DNA of 64,000 nt. It comes from Desulfomonile tiedjei (GTDB lineage: Bacteria > Desulfobacterota > Desulfomonilia > Desulfomonilales > Desulfomonilaceae). Shown one piece after another: positions 17,013 through 26,490 of this stretch (positions within the stretch are counted from its first letter, which is position 1; the number at the start of each line of letters is the position of its first letter). The stretch is from the NCBI GenBank assembly GCA_016218715.1, contig JACRDG010000048.1:62001-126000 (forward strand), read 5' to 3'. Under the pieces are notes generated by a model that searched no databases, had not been told where the DNA came from, and saw only the letters and a program-made list of their open reading frames with translations. The position numbers were made by a program, and so were the translations under genes.

Positions 17013-18766
17013 CACTTCTCCCTATCGAGAGCCCGGAACGTCAATCTAAATTGGGCCCCAGGCTGGTCGGTCGCCTCAACCTCAATCGTTCCCTGGTGCT
17101 CTTTCACAATCCCGTAGCTTATCGATAAACCGAGGCCGGTCCCCGAGCCGAGTTCCTTGGTGGTAAAAAACGGTTGGAAAACCTTGGAGCGGAGGGGCGC
17201 GGGAATGCCCGGCCCAGTGTCCGACACGGTTACAATAATTCTTCCGTCTTCCAGGAACGACTTGATCGTCACTGCCATGGAATTTGATTCGTCCTGGTCG
17301 CGCCGCCTCGCGCGGGAGAACTCCGCTTCAGCAAAGGATATCCCGGTTTCGGGTTTTGCGCCCGCCGCACCTGCTTCATCATGGGGGTGTTCCTCGGAGA
17401 GGAGAGCGTCCCGGGCGTTCAAGACCAGGTTGATGAAGACCTGTTCCAGCCGATTGGTGTCTCCGAGGATTTTGGGCAGGTCCTCGTCCAGATCCAGATC
17501 CCACCGGATGCCTCTCGCCATGAGCTGCGTCCCCAGGAGCGTAAAGACATTGCGGATGGGCACATTGATGTCAACAGGGGTCATGGTCTCTTCAGGCTTT
17601 CGTCCGAACTCGCGCAGGTGGTTGATGATGCGCGAGGCTCGCTCGACGCTGGAAACCAGCTCGGTCCGCAGGCGGTTGATCTCGTCCGGGGTCATCGGCG
17701 TGCCGGTTCTGATCCGCTTTACCAGGTAGTCGACTCCAAGTCGCATCACGTTCAACGGCTGATTCAGTTCGTGCGCAATTCCCGTAGCCATCTCCCCCAG
17801 CATGGCCATCTTTCCCGCCTGAATCAGCATGGCGTGCTTTTCCAGTTTCTCAGTGACATCCCAAACGGCCGCGACAATGGCGGGCCTGTTGCAGTACGTG
17901 CTCATCCTGGCGTGAAAGTTTGCCATGAAGAGCGAACCGTCCATGCGGCAATGCCGTAAGACAGGCAAAGGGGTCGTTTCGGTCGAGTAGACTTGTTTGA
18001 GCAGGGTGCTGATCTGTTGGCGATCCCGATCCAGGCCGAGATCGGCAAAGTGCATCTCGAGAAATTCCTCCCTGGTGTACTGATATTCTTCCACTGCCCG
18101 CGCGTTTACATCGAGGATTCCCTTCGTTTCGACGTCGATAACGAAGATCGGGGTCGGCGCGTTGTCAAAGAGGAAACGATACTTCTCCTCCGATTCACGC
18201 AGACATGCTTCGGAAGCCCTCAAGTGAACGAGCATGCGGTTGAAGGACGAGGTGAGTTGGAAGATTTCGTCTCCGATGAACGCTTCCTCCTCGTCAGCCT
18301 CATCCAGGGCGAGTTCGCCCATTTCCTCCGGGCAGCCGGTCGGCCGGGATACGGTGGAGCCAGCCTCGCGACTTATTTGATCCGCCCGCTTGGTAAGCTC
18401 CTGGAGCGGAAGGGTAATCTTCTTTGAGATGAATCCGATGAATAGCCAGCTCGCCGCGATGATTGCCAAGCTGACCAGGCAATGGATGACCTTGATATCC
18501 ATTACCGCACGGGCATCACCGGCTAGCTTCGGGAAGACCGTCGCCTCGAGGATGACCCCGATGGCAATCACCACGCCGCACAAGAGGAAGAGCGAGCTGA
18601 ACAGAATGCGATTCTTGAACGAGAAGAAGAAGCCGTCCCTGGGTTTCAGGAAATCCGGCACCATTTGCTCGGCTTTGACCAGTATCCGTTCAGTCCAATC
18701 GGGTTGACGCGCGACGATCTGACGCGTGTGGTCCAACGTCGCCCGCTGGGTATCCTGCCCATCCAT
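17012..18766 (-). CDS. Membrane PAS sensor histidine kinase
   Basis: 584 residues. Two membrane segments (RILFSSLFLLCGVVIAIGVI and HCLVSLAIIAASWLFIGFI) frame a very short outer loop. A HAMP-like linker, a PAS domain (about 195-310, DNAPTPIFVIDVETKGILDV), HisKA (MATGIAHELNQPLNVMRLG) and HATPase (NARDAL; DTGPGIP; GSGTGLGLSIS) follow. About 25 residues rich in E and A are inserted inside the ATPase domain after NARDALLSEE. GGAGGTGA precedes the ATG. With little outside the membrane, it probably senses through the cytoplasmic PAS domain (redox or ligand). It heads a two-kinase operon. Confidence 0.9.
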   Translation of the reverse strand: MDGQDTQRATLDHTRQIVARQPDWTERILVKAEQMVPDFLKPRDGFFFSFKNRILFSSLFLLCGVVIAIGVILEATVFPKLAGDARAVMDIKVIHCLVSLAIIAASWLFIGFISKKITLPLQELTKRADQISREAGSTVSRPTGCPEEMGELALDEADEEEAFIGDEIFQLTSSFNRMLVHLRASEACLRESEEKYRFLFDNAPTPIFVIDVETKGILDVNARAVEEYQYTREEFLEMHFADLGLDRDRQQISTLLKQVYSTETTPLPVLRHCRMDGSLFMANFHARMSTYCNRPAIVAAVWDVTEKLEKHAMLIQAGKMAMLGEMATGIAHELNQPLNVMRLGVDYLVKRIRTGTPMTPDEINRLRTELVSSVERASRIINHLREFGRKPEETMTPVDINVPIRNVFTLLGTQLMARGIRWDLDLDEDLPKILGDTNRLEQVFINLVLNARDALLSEEHPHDEAGAAGAKPETGISFAEAEFSRARRRDQDESNSMAVTIKSFLEDGRIIVTVSDTGPGIPAPLRSKVFQPFFTTKELGSGTGLGLSISYGIVKEHQGTIEVEATDQPGAQFRLTFRALDREK

Positions 18767-18874
18767 TGGTCACCTCCCAACCGTTACGGGAGCCTGCGCC
18801 CGAGGCCGGCAGATTTGACCTTCCTGACGGAAAACAGCCCTAAGCCACTGTCGTAGCTGGATTAGAAGATGATA

Positions 18875-19822
18875 TCAGAGCCAGCCCCGTCTGTCCATGA
18901 ACTCCCAGAGATCGTCCCTCATCGTTTCATATTCGTCCTTGACGTCCTCATACGAACGGGCGTTCTCGATGGCAAGCGCCACCTGTTCTCCAAAGCCGTT
19001 CAGGAACCGTATTTCGTCATCGCTGAATTCCCTGGGTTCGGACGTGTAAACGCGGAGTGTGCCAATGACCTTGTTGCGGACCAGCAAGGGGACGCTCAAG
19101 ATGGACGCGATCCCTTCGCGCATCGCTTCCCGGGGATACTGAACGCGCGGATCGACGGTGGCGTCTGACACCCATACGTGCTTACCGCTCATGACCGACT
19201 CTCCGATACTCTTGGAGGTGTCGAGCGGTCCTTTTTCCACATAGTTCTGGCTCAGTCCGTGATGAGCGAAGATGCGCATCTTCTCGCGATTCTTGTCCAG
19301 CAGGCTCAGACTGCTCCCTTTGACCTTCATGACCTTGACGACTCCCTGGACGATCAGGTCGAGGACCTCTTTCAGATTCAGTGTCGAGGAGATGGCCCTT
19401 TTTACTTCGTCGAAGGTGTCTTCCCGGTACCGCCGCTCGAAACGGAACTTACGATCCTCCATGACCTTATTGACCAACTCGACGAGCTGATCGGGGGTGA
19501 ATGGCTTGCGGATGTAGTCTACCGCTCCGAGTTTCATCGCCTTCACTGCAGAATCGACGGTCGAGTAGGCGGTCGCCATGATCATGGACAGATCGGGATC
19601 GACGTCGGCGAGTGCCTCCATGGCTTGCAGCCCATCCATGCCCGGCATTTTCAGGTCGGTTATGAGGATGTCGAAGCCCCCTTCTTTGAGCACGTTGACA
19701 GCTTCGCCACCAGCGTGACAGGTCTTGACCTCAAAATTCTCCTCCTCGAGAATTCGACTGACACTGTCGAGAACGATCTGTTCGTCATCCAGGACCAACA
19801 CCTTACCTTGTTTTTTCTCCAT
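18875..19822 (-). CDS. REC-GAF response regulator (paralogue 1)
   Basis: 315 residues: a receiver domain (VLVLDDEQIVLDSVSRILEE; acceptor Asp in ILITDLKMPGMDG; IRKPFTPDQLVELV), a helical linker, then a GAF domain (about 150-300, SLLDKNREKMRIFAHHGLS ... ILSVPLLVRNKVIGTLRVY). There is no DNA-binding or catalytic output domain, so the output must be through protein contact. It is closely related in order and motifs to the gene upstream (20036-20998). GGAGGAG lies before the ATG. Confidence 0.88.
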   Translation of the reverse strand: MEKKQGKVLVLDDEQIVLDSVSRILEEENFEVKTCHAGGEAVNVLKEGGFDILITDLKMPGMDGLQAMEALADVDPDLSMIMATAYSTVDSAVKAMKLGAVDYIRKPFTPDQLVELVNKVMEDRKFRFERRYREDTFDEVKRAISSTLNLKEVLDLIVQGVVKVMKVKGSSLSLLDKNREKMRIFAHHGLSQNYVEKGPLDTSKSIGESVMSGKHVWVSDATVDPRVQYPREAMREGIASILSVPLLVRNKVIGTLRVYTSEPREFSDDEIRFLNGFGEQVALAIENARSYEDVKDEYETMRDDLWEFMDRRGWL

Positions 19823-20035
19823 CGTGCACTGCTCCTCCGGAAGAATGCTCGTCTGACGGGTTCACAGATTTGACGGGCAATCCCATACGGCAGCTTGTGG
19901 AAACCGGCGGTTGCAGGATGTTCGCACTCCCGATCACACCCACAAAGGAAAGCCGTTCAGGCGTACCCTCACACGTCAACCGGCAGAAAGGTCGCGTGAA
20001 GTCTCCGCAGTCCGTCCAACTAAAGGAAAACGAAA

Positions 20036-20998
20036 TTAACCTTGTTCCGCCATCTTACGGGCAACCGGCTCGGGGATGCTTTTCTTCATCCCTTCGATAT
20101 CCGCACGGACCTTCGCGTAGCTCATGGCATTTTCCAGAGCTCGAGCGCCCTGTTCGGCGAATTTGAGGACCAGATCCATCTCTTCTTTGTCGAAGGTGCG
20201 TTTGTCGGAACAGTAGATTCTCAGGAAACCGATGATCGCGTCTTTGACCTTGAGTGGAACGGACAAGATCGACGTTATCCCTTCTTTCCGGGCCTCCTGC
20301 GGATATTGCAGGCTCGCCTCGAAGGCAGCTTCGTCCAGCACCACGGGCTGGCTAGAGTCCAGGGCCGACGAAATGCTCTTCGTAGCGTTCAGAAGGCCTT
20401 TCTGGAGGTATTCGTCGCTCAAGCCATTATAGGAAGCCACTTCCAGGGTCTGATCTTTCATGTGAACCATCAAGACGGCGCTCCCCTTCACCTTGAACAG
20501 CTTCACTACGCTGGTGCAGATGAGGTTCAGCACTTCTTTGAGATCCAGGCTCGATTTGATGGCCTTCTCGGCATCCGTGTACGTGGCCTCTATTTCCCGG
20601 TCGCGCTTGGCTTTCCGCGTCTTCTCGAGAGCGTTCCCGATCACCTCCACGAGTTCGTCCGGAGTGAACGGCTTGGGCAGGTAATCGAAAGCCCCCAGTT
20701 TCATGGACTGAACCGCGGAGTCCACCGTAGCATAACCCGTGAACATAACCACACCGGTGTCCGGGTGATCCCGAGCGACAGCCTCCACCGCGTCCATTCC
20801 GCTCCGATCGGGCATCATCAAATCAGTGAGGACCAGGTCGTAGCCTCCTTTGGAAAGCTTCTCCAGGGCCTGATCCACACGATAGGCCGCGTCCACGACG
20901 TACCCCTCGTCTTCGAGGATTCTCGAGACGCTTTCGTGGACGATTTGCTCGTCATCGATAACCAGTATGGTTGCTTTCGGTTTATCCCGGGGGTCCAT
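20036..20998 (-). CDS. REC-GAF response regulator (paralogue 2)
   Basis: 320 residues with the same layout as its neighbour: receiver (ILVIDDEQIVHESVSRILED; acceptor in LVLTDLMMPDRSG; LPKPFTPDELVEVI) and GAF (VLMVHMKDQTLEVASYNGLS ... ILSVPLKVKDAIIGFLRIY). Conserved blocks such as ILSVPL and KPFTPD in both indicate tandem duplication. GAGGAGG precedes the ATG. The 213-base gap to paralogue 1 holds no gene. Position between the two kinases and the NuoG-like/NuoF-GltD-like genes suggests a regulatory link to redox metabolism, which is inference. Confidence 0.88.
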   Translation of the reverse strand: MDPRDKPKATILVIDDEQIVHESVSRILEDEGYVVDAAYRVDQALEKLSKGGYDLVLTDLMMPDRSGMDAVEAVARDHPDTGVVMFTGYATVDSAVQSMKLGAFDYLPKPFTPDELVEVIGNALEKTRKAKRDREIEATYTDAEKAIKSSLDLKEVLNLICTSVVKLFKVKGSAVLMVHMKDQTLEVASYNGLSDEYLQKGLLNATKSISSALDSSQPVVLDEAAFEASLQYPQEARKEGITSILSVPLKVKDAIIGFLRIYCSDKRTFDKEEMDLVLKFAEQGARALENAMSYAKVRADIEGMKKSIPEPVARKMAEQG

Positions 20999-21154
20999 GC
21001 AAACCTCCTCTCAATCGATTGGTCTTATCGTCGCTCCATGGCGCGGCCGGCGCCTCCTTGGCGGCCCCGGCGAACCCAATGTGGCGCTGGGATTCGTCGC
21101 TGTCGCCGACACACCCGGCCGTTCCGGTCAGTTGCGCGCGCCGGCCCCGAGAGC

Positions 21155-23770
21155 CTATCCTTTACGGTTCACGCGCACTCTGCACACGTTCGTGTTTTCT
21201 TCAAACAGGCGGTAAACCCCTACCGAGGGGAAATTCGTCGGAACGAAAACCATGCCGCGACCTATGTTCTGCGAGATCTTCGCGGGAACGATCAAAGATC
21301 CGTTCCGCGAGGTCACCTCCACCGTGTCCCCGTCTTTGATATTCAACTGGGCCCCGTCCTCGATACTGATCTCGAGAAAAGCCTCCGGCGTCAGTTCCGA
21401 AAGATTCCTCGAATGGGTGGTGGTAGAACCGAAGTGAAACAGCGAACGTCCCGCGATCATCTCCAGAGGATACTGTGCGGCGTCCTGAGGCTCCGGCCCT
21501 TCGACGGCGCGAACCGGCGCGAAGGAATACGGCTTGGCCCTCCGCGGCCCTTTGGTTGCGTGTTCGATAGGATTGAGAATCGCTCCGTCACCCTGCAGGT
21601 TTTGAAATTTCATACCCGTGAGAAACGGTATCGTCAGTGTCATATCCCGGAAGACGTCAGCAGCCCCGAAGTATCCCATAGGGCGGCCCAGGGACTTGGC
21701 GACTTCCTCGAAAATCGTCCAGTCGGGCATCGACTGTCCCATAGGTGGTATCACCTTGTTCAGCCTCTGAATCCGGTGCTCGATATTGGTGATGCTGCCG
21801 TCCTTTTCCGCGAAGGAGGCGGCAGGGAAAACACAGTGCGCCATTCTGGCGGTCGGACTCAGGAAAAGGTCCTGAACCACCAGCAGTTCCGCCTTGGCAA
21901 AAGCCGATACGAAGCGGCCGGCAGACGGATAGTCCGTCAGGGGATCTGCTCCGGCAATGTACAAAGCCTTCACGTCACCGGTTTCCAACCCCATGGCGAT
22001 CTCGGTAACCGTTCGACCCTTGGTGTAAGGGAGATCGCGCCTCCAGACCCGCTCGAACTTGTCTCGCGCAACCGCTGTGTCCTGATATCCGGGAAGGTAT
22101 TCCGGAAGCACTCCCATATCACAGAGGCCGAACATGTTCCCCTTCTCGAATATGGGGTAAATGCCGGCATTGGCTCGTCCCACGTTGCCGGTGAGTAGCG
22201 CCAGGTTGGCCAGGTTCATCACACACTGAAGGCCGTGTTCCTGGAGGATCACATCGCCGCCGAAGATAATCGAGGCATTGGGAGCCTCGGCAAGAATGCG
22301 CGCGGCCGATTCCAGATCTTCCTGGGGCACCCCCGTCCTTCTCAGGATGCCTTTTAGGGAAATCTTGTCAAGCAAGTTCTTCATGGGGAGGAAATTAGCG
22401 GTCTGATCCCGCACGAATTTTCGGTCCCAGAGGTCAAGGTCGAGGATGACTTTCATGATCCCCAGCACCAGATCCCCCTCCATGTACGGCCGTACTCGGA
22501 GTCTGAGCCTAGCGAACTTGTCCAGACTGATGCCCCGCGAGTTCGCCACGATCACATTGCTGTCGTATCTGCGGGCCGCGGCCTTGATCTTCCAGCCGAG
22601 GGCCGGTGTTTCCTCCAGAGGATCTACACCGATGACAAAGATCGCGCCGGTATCGAGCAGCTCTTCCAGCCTGCCCGTAGCGCCGGTCACTCCCAGGGTC
22701 AGGTCGAGGGCGCGCTGCACCCTGAGCATGCTGAATCGGGCTTCGCTATCGATGTTGTTGCTCCCGATCACCGAGCGGAACAGTTTCTGGAAGGCGTAGC
22801 AGTCCTCGTTGCTCAGACGCGGGGAGGCCAACCCAGCCACGCTCTCGGGGCCGGACTGTTTGATGATTTCCTTCAGTTTTGCGGACACGAAGCCAAGGGC
22901 CTCGTCCCAGGAAACCTCCGTCAGGACACCGTTCTTGCGGAGCAGTGGTGCGAGCAGCCGCTCTTGACTCTGCACTAGATCGTACGCGAACCGACCTCCT
23001 ACGCAGAGCGTCCCCTTGTTGTGGCTATCGAGTTCGCCGGTGATGCGGAAGATCTTGCTGTCCTTGACGTTGACCTCCATCCGACAGCCCGCACTGCACA
23101 ACGGGCACACGGTCGGCGTCTTTCTCAATTCCCAGGAGCGCGCCCAGGTCTTGAAGACTTTGTAGGACATCGCACCTGAAGGGCACGCTTCCACACATTC
23201 CCCGCAGAAATCGCATCTCAGCGGCTCGCCGGTAACGGTGTCGATCGTGGCTTTGTATCCAGCCTCCTTGAGGGCCAATGCACCGGCACCGATCACTTCG
23301 TGGCAGACCTTTACGCATCGAAGGCACGTGATGCAAAGATTCGGATTGTATTCGATGAGGGGCCATGTCCTCGTAGGAGGAAGGTCTCTCTTTTCAACGG
23401 GCAGATCCGTGCCGTACACTCCCAGGCGGCACGTGAGATTCTGGATCTCGCACTCGCCTGCAGCGGGGCAGGTCGGGCAATCCAACGGATGATCCATGAG
23501 GACCAGCCGCATGACCTCGTCGCGGATGCTTCGCAGCCGTGGGGTATCGGTGCGTACGTGCATTCCTTCCGCAACAATGGTGTTACAGGAGGTCATGGGG
23601 CGGCTGATCCCTTCGATCTCCACTACGCACATGCGACATGAATCCGAGGGGCTGATCTTGGGGTAGTAACACAAAGTGGGTATCCAGATTCCCGCCTTTT
23701 TGGCGGCTTCGAGGATAGTTGCGCCCTCCGGAGCTGTCACTTCGACTTCGTCGATAATTAGCACTGGCAT
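21155..23770 (-). CDS. NuoG-like molybdopterin-fold Fe-S oxidoreductase
   Basis: 871 residues. The N-terminal [2Fe-2S] domain (LCYYPKISPSDSCRMC) is followed by the NuoG His-Cys3 cluster (HPLDCPTCPAAGECEIQ), two [4Fe-4S] sites (CITCLRCVKVCHE and CDFCGECVEACP), and another cluster (CPLCSAGC) with a molybdopterin-oxidoreductase fold. At the position where formate dehydrogenases carry Cys or Sec, the sequence is NNIDSEARFSML, with no Cys/Sec. It is therefore NuoG-like and probably does not act directly on formate. It ends in the usual molybdopterin-binding C-terminal domain. It lies 64 bases after the NuoF/GltD-like gene, so the two probably form a soluble NAD(P)H-linked complex. Family formate dehydrogenase alpha is the alternative. 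Confidence 0.85.
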   Translation of the reverse strand: MPVLIIDEVEVTAPEGATILEAAKKAGIWIPTLCYYPKISPSDSCRMCVVEIEGISRPMTSCNTIVAEGMHVRTDTPRLRSIRDEVMRLVLMDHPLDCPTCPAAGECEIQNLTCRLGVYGTDLPVEKRDLPPTRTWPLIEYNPNLCITCLRCVKVCHEVIGAGALALKEAGYKATIDTVTGEPLRCDFCGECVEACPSGAMSYKVFKTWARSWELRKTPTVCPLCSAGCRMEVNVKDSKIFRITGELDSHNKGTLCVGGRFAYDLVQSQERLLAPLLRKNGVLTEVSWDEALGFVSAKLKEIIKQSGPESVAGLASPRLSNEDCYAFQKLFRSVIGSNNIDSEARFSMLRVQRALDLTLGVTGATGRLEELLDTGAIFVIGVDPLEETPALGWKIKAAARRYDSNVIVANSRGISLDKFARLRLRVRPYMEGDLVLGIMKVILDLDLWDRKFVRDQTANFLPMKNLLDKISLKGILRRTGVPQEDLESAARILAEAPNASIIFGGDVILQEHGLQCVMNLANLALLTGNVGRANAGIYPIFEKGNMFGLCDMGVLPEYLPGYQDTAVARDKFERVWRRDLPYTKGRTVTEIAMGLETGDVKALYIAGADPLTDYPSAGRFVSAFAKAELLVVQDLFLSPTARMAHCVFPAASFAEKDGSITNIEHRIQRLNKVIPPMGQSMPDWTIFEEVAKSLGRPMGYFGAADVFRDMTLTIPFLTGMKFQNLQGDGAILNPIEHATKGPRRAKPYSFAPVRAVEGPEPQDAAQYPLEMIAGRSLFHFGSTTTHSRNLSELTPEAFLEISIEDGAQLNIKDGDTVEVTSRNGSLIVPAKISQNIGRGMVFVPTNFPSVGVYRLFEENTNVCRVRVNRKG

Positions 23771-23834
23771 TTCGCGATCCTCTGGTGTCTAAAGCGACGG
23801 AAAACGAGACCTGCTCGGTCCCGGTGAGAGGTAT

Positions 23835-25811
23835 CTATGCTGCGGGTCGAGCGACCGCCACCAAGATCAGGTGAAAGCATCGCAGGCAACGGCTGGCCTC
23901 GATGAACGAGCTTCGCTGCGTAAATCCGGAGTCCACTTCCACGAAACTGGTTATCCGTTCCTGTGCGTCAAGTTTCCTCACTGGGCGCTCGCCTCCGGCG
24001 CGGCCGGGCGTTCGGGCGGTTACCAGCACTCCATAATCCTTCTCTATCCCGCCAATCAGGTCTTCCACCCACTGCTCGTCGGTGGGCCGGCATGTCCCGG
24101 TCGTGACGTACTGATGGATCATGCGTGCCGCGCGTTTGCCGCCCGCCAGACCGTGGACCACGGTTAGGGGGCCGGAAACTGCATCACCGGCCGCAAAGAC
24201 CCCTGGCCTGGTCGTCATCATGGTTACGGGATCCGCCTTGATCGTCTCCCGGCGGGTGATCTCAATGCCGTCCGCAGGCGAGACGAAATCGAGGACCGAT
24301 TTTTGACCGATCGCCGGAATGATGGTGTCCGCTGCCATTTCGAATTCCGAGCCTTCAATGGGAACGGGGCGCCGTCGTCCTGATGCGTCAGGTTCTCCCA
24401 GCTCCATCCTCAGGCACTTCAGGGCGACGAGTTTGCCGTCCTTGGCGATGATTTCCACCGGCTGCGTAAGGAAATGGATGTTTACCCCTTCTTCTCGACA
24501 GTCTTCCACTTCTTCCAGGTCCGCGGGCATTTCGGCCTCGGTGCGCCGGTACACGATGGAAACCTGTGAGGCTCCCATCCTCAGGCAGGTTCTGGCGCAG
24601 TCGATGGCCGTGTTGCCGCCGCCGACGATGATAACGTTGTCTCCGATCGTGACCGGAAGGTCGAGGTTGATGTCTCTCAAGAAATCGATACCGCCGCGAA
24701 AAACCCCTTCTATCCCTTGATCTTCACCAGGAATTCCCATAGGCAATGACTTGTGCGATCCAATGCCGAGAAAGACAGCCTTGAATCCCTGGTCGAAAAG
24801 CTCTTGAATGGTGAAGTCTTTGCCCAACCGGCTGTTCTCTTTCAGCGTGACTCCCAGGTCGCAGATGATCTCGATCTCGCGGTTCAGCACGCCTCTCGGC
24901 TGCCGGTACGGAGGGATGCCGACCGCAACCATTCCGCCGGACAGCGAAAGCGCTTCAAACATGGTAACGGGATGACCCAGCCGGTTCAGGTAGTAGGCTG
25001 CGGCCAGACCCGCGGGGCCGGCTCCGATCACCGCCACGGGAGCTCCGTTCAATTCGACCTTCTCCAGCGGGGGCGCCAGTTTGTGCGTTACCTCGTAATC
25101 CGCTGCCACTCGCTTGAGCACTCTGATCGGAATGGCAACATCCCCGAGATTGGCAACACTGCACGCTTTTTCGCATGGCGCTGGGCAAACCCTTCCTGTG
25201 ATGCCGGGTAGCGGCATCTCCTCGCGTATGATCTTGAGCGCCTCCTCGTACCGCACCTCCTGAAGCATCTCAACATAGCCTGGTATGTTGATGTGGCACG
25301 GGCACGTGTTCATACACGGAGCGGAGATATTTCCGACATAGCTGACCGAGCGATCGTTGACGCCCGAGCGGATCGCCTCTACGAAATCGTCCCGGAAGTA
25401 ATTGAGCCCGTCCGCCAGGAGTTCCCCTGCGCTCTGGCACACGGAACACTTCGCCGCCTCGTTCAGGATGTCCGCCATCCGGGCCAGCAGGTCCAGATCG
25501 GATTCCTGGCCCTCACCCCGCATGATCTTGTCCAAGGTGAGAAGAAGCAGCTTTGATCCCTTGATTCCGGTAATGCATTTGCCGCAACAGTATTCCTCCT
25601 GAATGCGGTTCACGTACTCCCGTATCATCGGGACAAAATTAAAGTTGTCTTGCAGGACGAGGAAGCCCTTGCCGCTCATGAGGCCGACAACAGTGTCGGG
25701 AAAGCCTGCGGCAGGGGGAAACGTTGTCGAACCTGGTCTCTCGACCACTTTGGCTCCTCCCCGGCTGTCGCGGAAAGAAGTGCCCCAACGGCCCACAATA
25801 ATTTCCTTCAT
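23835..25811 (-). CDS. NuoF C-terminal domain fused to GltD-like NAD(P)H oxidoreductase
   Basis: 658 residues from the ATG at 25811, chosen for GGGAGGA just upstream. Residues about 80-140 match the NuoF Fe-S region (CCGKCITGIKGSK ... CSVCQSAG). Then comes the glutamate-synthase-small-subunit/DPD-type Fe-S region (CMNTCPCHINIPGY; CPAPCEKACS), an FAD Rossmann motif (VIGAGPAGLAAAYYLNRLG), an NAD(P)H motif (IIVGGGNTAIDCARTC) and FAAGDAVSGP. The FMN domain of NuoF is absent. It likely passes electrons between NAD(P)H and the Fe-S chain of the adjacent NuoG-like protein. Related fusions occur beside Hdr and formate dehydrogenase modules in anaerobes. Confidence 0.85.
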   Translation of the reverse strand: MKEIIVGRWGTSFRDSRGGAKVVERPGSTTFPPAAGFPDTVVGLMSGKGFLVLQDNFNFVPMIREYVNRIQEEYCCGKCITGIKGSKLLLLTLDKIMRGEGQESDLDLLARMADILNEAAKCSVCQSAGELLADGLNYFRDDFVEAIRSGVNDRSVSYVGNISAPCMNTCPCHINIPGYVEMLQEVRYEEALKIIREEMPLPGITGRVCPAPCEKACSVANLGDVAIPIRVLKRVAADYEVTHKLAPPLEKVELNGAPVAVIGAGPAGLAAAYYLNRLGHPVTMFEALSLSGGMVAVGIPPYRQPRGVLNREIEIICDLGVTLKENSRLGKDFTIQELFDQGFKAVFLGIGSHKSLPMGIPGEDQGIEGVFRGGIDFLRDINLDLPVTIGDNVIIVGGGNTAIDCARTCLRMGASQVSIVYRRTEAEMPADLEEVEDCREEGVNIHFLTQPVEIIAKDGKLVALKCLRMELGEPDASGRRRPVPIEGSEFEMAADTIIPAIGQKSVLDFVSPADGIEITRRETIKADPVTMMTTRPGVFAAGDAVSGPLTVVHGLAGGKRAARMIHQYVTTGTCRPTDEQWVEDLIGGIEKDYGVLVTARTPGRAGGERPVRKLDAQERITSFVEVDSGFTQRSSFIEASRCLRCFHLILVAVARPAA

Positions 25812-26035
25812 CTGGTCCTCCCGTATGGCCAACGCCCCAGGATAGAACTATAATCCAACATTCTTGATATGGGAAGTGCCAAGAAAAGCCGCCGAAGACT
25901 TTCTTATCCTAGGAACGCGATAGGAATAACCACTGGCAATCTTCCCGCACAGCGGCTCCTCGAAAAACGGCTGCTTGTTACAATTTCCAGGCAGTCGCAG
26001 CTCTGGAGCTCGCCTGCCTGGCAGCGCGCCCTCAC

Positions 26036-26064
26036 TTGACAAGGCCAGCCGGCATTGTTAGAGT
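26036..26064 (+). promoter_or_regulatory. Sigma-70-like promoter
   Basis: A perfect TTGACA, 17-base spacer and TAGAGT lie 70 bases before the ATG at 26134. It serves the small gene and tatD. The rest of the divergent gap (25812-26133) shows nothing else. Confidence 0.6.
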
Positions 26065-26133
26065 AGCGTTGGTTGACCGAAATCCTCTCGCTCACCCGAC
26101 CGTCAGATCTGTCTCTCGTAGGTGGAGGAAGGG

Positions 26134-26490
26134 ATGGACCCATTCCAGCTTTTCCAATCGTCAGGCATCTACAAATTCGCCATTCTCTACTTTTCCCGCT
26201 CCCGGGGACTGGCGATCGTCGGACGCACGACGAAGGGACAACAAGTCGAGGTCATTCAGATTTCCGGAGAAGTGGACCCGCATACCGGGAACTTTGTTGC
26301 CTTGGATTACGTCGAGTCCCAGGACGAGGAGCGATTCCCCGTCATCAGCAGGAAGGACTTTGAGAATCTCGTCTCGTACATCCAGAGCAAGATCGACGAC
26401 CAGACACGGATGAGCGTCATCGAACCCGAGGTGATACAGTCTTACTCAGCTCAAGGGGTCCTGCAAGATCACGGAAAATACGTCCATTGA
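26134..26490 (+). CDS. Small soluble protein of unknown function
   Basis: 118 residues, no signal or membrane segment. It begins MDPFQLFQSSGIYKFAILYF and contains a beta-rich centre (GLAIVGRTTKGQQVEVIQIS) and a C-terminal helix. GGAGGAAGGG precedes the ATG. An in-frame GTG four codons upstream is possible but poorly placed. Its last codons overlap the start of tatD (ATTGA), so the two are probably co-translated. I do not recognise the family. Confidence 0.6.
   Translation: MDPFQLFQSSGIYKFAILYFSRSRGLAIVGRTTKGQQVEVIQISGEVDPHTGNFVALDYVESQDEERFPVISRKDFENLVSYIQSKIDDQTRMSVIEPEVIQSYSAQGVLQDHGKYVH

Noticed and set aside
20042-22198. Long plus-strand open frame opposite the REC-GAF and NuoG-like genes
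   Set aside because: It is an antisense shadow in GC-rich DNA. Its translation shows no domain, and the minus-strand genes have full family motifs.
21155-23770. Seleno-formate dehydrogenase alpha subunit
   Set aside because: The reading frame has no UGA, and the molybdenum-ligand position is Ser, not Cys or Sec.
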